DNA of 64,000 bases from Loigolactobacillus jiayinensis. GTDB taxonomy: Bacteria > Bacillota > Bacilli > Lactobacillales > Lactobacillaceae. The DNA is taken from assembly GCF_003946445.1 (NCBI RefSeq), contig NZ_RHOF01000004.1, positions 1-64,000 on the forward strand, read 5' to 3'. A program made the translations under genes and the position numbers. Below are positions 62,274-64,000 of the stretch, one piece after another. A model generated the notes under the pieces. That model searched no databases and had not been told where the DNA came from. It worked only from the letters and a program-made list of their open reading frames with translations. Each line of letters opens with the position of its first letter. Positions within the stretch are counted from its first letter, which is position 1.

Positions 62274-63203
62274 TTATGGCTGTAAGCGTCGATTTTGGCC
62301 TAACAATTCCACTTCACGACTTAAAAAGCGCACCCGCTCCATAATTCGCTTAGCCTTTAACGGTTCCTGCTCGCCACGCTGGGTCACGCTTAAATGTTCG
62401 TGCTCCAACTGTTGCATCGAAAAATTCGACGAGAAAAAGGTCGCCAATTCTTCCTGCATCCGATATTGCAAAACCACGCCGAGCACATCATCACGGATCC
62501 AGCTGGACATTGAGTCCGCGCCGATATCATCGATCATCAAGATCCGTGACCGCTTAATGGCTTCTAATTTCGGCGTCAAATCCTGTTGGCCAATGGCATT
62601 TTTCATTTCCACAGCAAAGGTGGGAAAATGAACCAGCGTGGTTTGAAAGCCACGTAAGGCCAGCTCATGCGCCAACGCCCCTAACAAATAAGTTTTACCC
62701 ACCCCAAAATTACCGTACAAGTACAGCCCTTGGTGGAACTTAGCCGATGTCTTCGTGTAATCATCTAAAAATAAGGTGACCGCATCCAAAGCCGCAAAAC
62801 GATCGTCATCTTGGTAGAACTGACTTAGCCGCGCGTCGCGAATATTCTTCGGCATGCTGATTGAGCGCACCCGTGACTGCAACGCCTTAGCCTGCTCTGC
62901 CGCCACCAGTTCTGCCGTTGGTTCATAGGTCACATCAATAAAATGATGGTTAAGCAGCAGCCGCGGTTGATAGCCGGGCGCAAGTGAGGTTTGCTTGGCT
63001 TTAAATTTATTATTTTCGGTGACAAATTCATATAATTTAGCCGCCGAACGATCGATCATCGCTTGATCAAGTTGCTCACGATGAGCGGCGATGAACTGTT
63101 GTACCGCAGGATCACGCATGACTTTAGCCATCAGCTCATCATAATGCCGATTTAAGTCCTTCTTATCCATTAAAATACGCAAATTTTTGCCCATATCTTC
63201 CAT
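62274..63203 (-). CDS. dnaI: Primosomal protein DnaI (helicase loader)
   Basis: 309 residues. Loads the replicative helicase. N-terminal helical domain, then AAA+ with Walker A GNFGVGKTYLLGAL, Walker B ILMIDDIG and sensor FFSSNFSMQQL. It lies directly after dnaB in the usual order dnaB-dnaI-thrS. Confidence 0.96.
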   Translation of the reverse strand: MEDMGKNLRILMDKKDLNRHYDELMAKVMRDPAVQQFIAAHREQLDQAMIDRSAAKLYEFVTENNKFKAKQTSLAPGYQPRLLLNHHFIDVTYEPTAELVAAEQAKALQSRVRSISMPKNIRDARLSQFYQDDDRFAALDAVTLFLDDYTKTSAKFHQGLYLYGNFGVGKTYLLGALAHELALRGFQTTLVHFPTFAVEMKNAIGQQDLTPKLEAIKRSRILMIDDIGADSMSSWIRDDVLGVVLQYRMQEELATFFSSNFSMQQLEHEHLSVTQRGEQEPLKAKRIMERVRFLSREVELLGQNRRLQP

Positions 63204-63205
63204 CG

Positions 63206-64000
63206 CTACTCACCATCCTTATTGTCTTGTAATGCTGCCAAACGCTTCTGCACCGCTGCACGTTGCGCCGCCGTTACCTTTTGCTTCGGCGCCTGATAGC
63301 CATCTTTAGCCCAATCCGGCAGTGTTTCCTTACGCAGTGGTTGCTTGGTGCGACTATTACGTTTCGGCGCTTGCTTCTGCCGGTAAAAGGACTTCACTTC
63401 TTTCATCGCGGCTTCCGGCGTGGTCACATGATGCTGCAACCAACCATTGGCCACACCGTCCACATACGCTTGCGTCAGTGTTGGCATTTTGCGGACACTA
63501 ATAACGTAATGACTTAAAATATTGATAATGCTAGGATCAGCGAACACATGCCGACTCGTCAACCGTTCCAGCACCCGCTGCTCGCTATCGGTGACGTACC
63601 CACCTTGTTGCTGCTTCAATTGCGTCAAAAAGGTCACCGGCGCTAATTGGCGGCTCACCGCGATCAACTGCTGATCGTTTTTGGACAAATCAGTCTGCGT
63701 CGTGGTTGTGGCTGTAGCTTCATTAGTAGCCGCCGGTGCCGTGGTGGGTGCCACCTTAGTTGGTTGCCGCGCCACTAAACGTTTCAACGCCGACCAATCC
63801 AACTTATTGGTATTCAGATCAATACTTTCATTAACGTACCGCGCTAATTCCAACTCAGTTAAGCCGTACAACGCATGTAGTGTTAGTAATTGATCATGAT
63901 AATGATCCAACTCACGCACCGAAACGAAGCTAGCCTGCAATTGTTGCTTGAAAAAAGGCCAATCAAAATCGGCAGTCGCCCGCTGATCTAATTGTGGCTG
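63206..64000 (-). CDS. dnaB: Replication initiation and membrane attachment protein DnaB (3' part)
   Basis: C-terminal 264 residues of the Gram-positive DnaB primosome protein. The frame stays open to the window edge, so the gene is incomplete here. The C-terminal DnaD/DnaB-like helices include SIINILSHYVISVRKMPTLTQAYVDGVANGWL, then a basic tail. It is 2 nt upstream of dnaI. Confidence 0.93.
   Translation of the reverse strand, partial: QPQLDQRATADFDWPFFKQQLQASFVSVRELDHYHDQLLTLHALYGLTELELARYVNESIDLNTNKLDWSALKRLVARQPTKVAPTTAPAATNEATATTTTQTDLSKNDQQLIAVSRQLAPVTFLTQLKQQQGGYVTDSEQRVLERLTSRHVFADPSIINILSHYVISVRKMPTLTQAYVDGVANGWLQHHVTTPEAAMKEVKSFYRQKQAPKRNSRTKQPLRKETLPDWAKDGYQAPKQKVTAAQRAAVQKRLAALQDNKDGE

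Overview
The window is a low-GC Gram-positive chromosome segment, almost certainly from the family Lactobacillaceae. The evidence is a PepX-type X-prolyl dipeptidyl peptidase, a mevalonate-pathway HMG-CoA synthase, a GlnR/glnA pair with GlnR boxes, T-box leaders on pheS and thrS, a streptococcal-type PBP2b, ArlRS- and LiaFSR-like systems, and mannose-family PTS genes. I cannot fix the species; a Loigolactobacillus-like or related lactobacillus is a guess. No prophage, IS element, CRISPR array or classical defence island is visible. The content is mostly core housekeeping, with accessory genes between conserved blocks.

Layout. 1-1.7 kb: rpmA-prp-rplU with an L21-type leader, a small unknown gene and tRNA-Arg(UCU). 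1.9-6 kb: a small unknown gene, pepX and a membrane-anchored serine beta-lactamase-like protein. 6.2-13.7 kb: the classical block glnA, glnR, ynbB, miaA, a rhodanese-like protein, glucokinase, yqgQ, rhomboid protease, 5-formyl-THF cyclo-ligase and rpmG. 13.9-17.2 kb: accessory genes (alpha/beta hydrolase, SMR transporter, L,D-transpeptidase, YejK-like protein). 17.2-25 kb: envelope genes (PBP2b, YfhO, LiaRSF). 25-32.4 kb: greA, udk, mltG, pheT, pheS. 32.4-43 kb: HxlR regulator, usp, HD protein, SpoU methylase, acyP, yidC, ArlRS, gnd, a Fic protein, yceD-rpmF. 43.6-51 kb: TauE transporter, a murQ-murR-mannose PTS operon under a cre site, a cytochrome b5-like protein, a membrane protein and mvaS. 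51-57 kb: tmcAL, yqeM, rsfS, yqeK, nadD, yhbY, yqeH, yqeG. 57-64 kb: a quinone-oxidoreductase, rplT-rpmI-infC, thrS, dnaI and the 3' part of dnaB.

The most unusual signal is a family of intergenic repeats, about 120 nt (short form) or 180-230 nt (long form), with at least eight recognisable full copies, one degenerate copy and several partial ones between 27.9 and 55.5 kb. The copies share short invariant islands (left end AGAGTG, TGAGCATTAGC, CACGAAGTG, GCGCAG, right end CACGTTT). Several intervening stems differ completely in sequence between copies while staying complementary inside each copy. This is compensatory variation that points to selection on a folded DNA or RNA structure. Two copies sit inside the pheS-pheT operon, others often occur in tandem, and one is a chimera of two subtypes.

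Other points worth a second look: three genes whose best ribosome-binding site serves a non-standard start codon (AUA for infC, AUU for two others); an exact tandem duplication of the miaA ribosome-binding site and start; an orphan terminator and a 9-bp palindrome upstream of the MurNAc-type PTS operon; and strong candidate operators for the HxlR regulator and the beta-lactamase-like gene.
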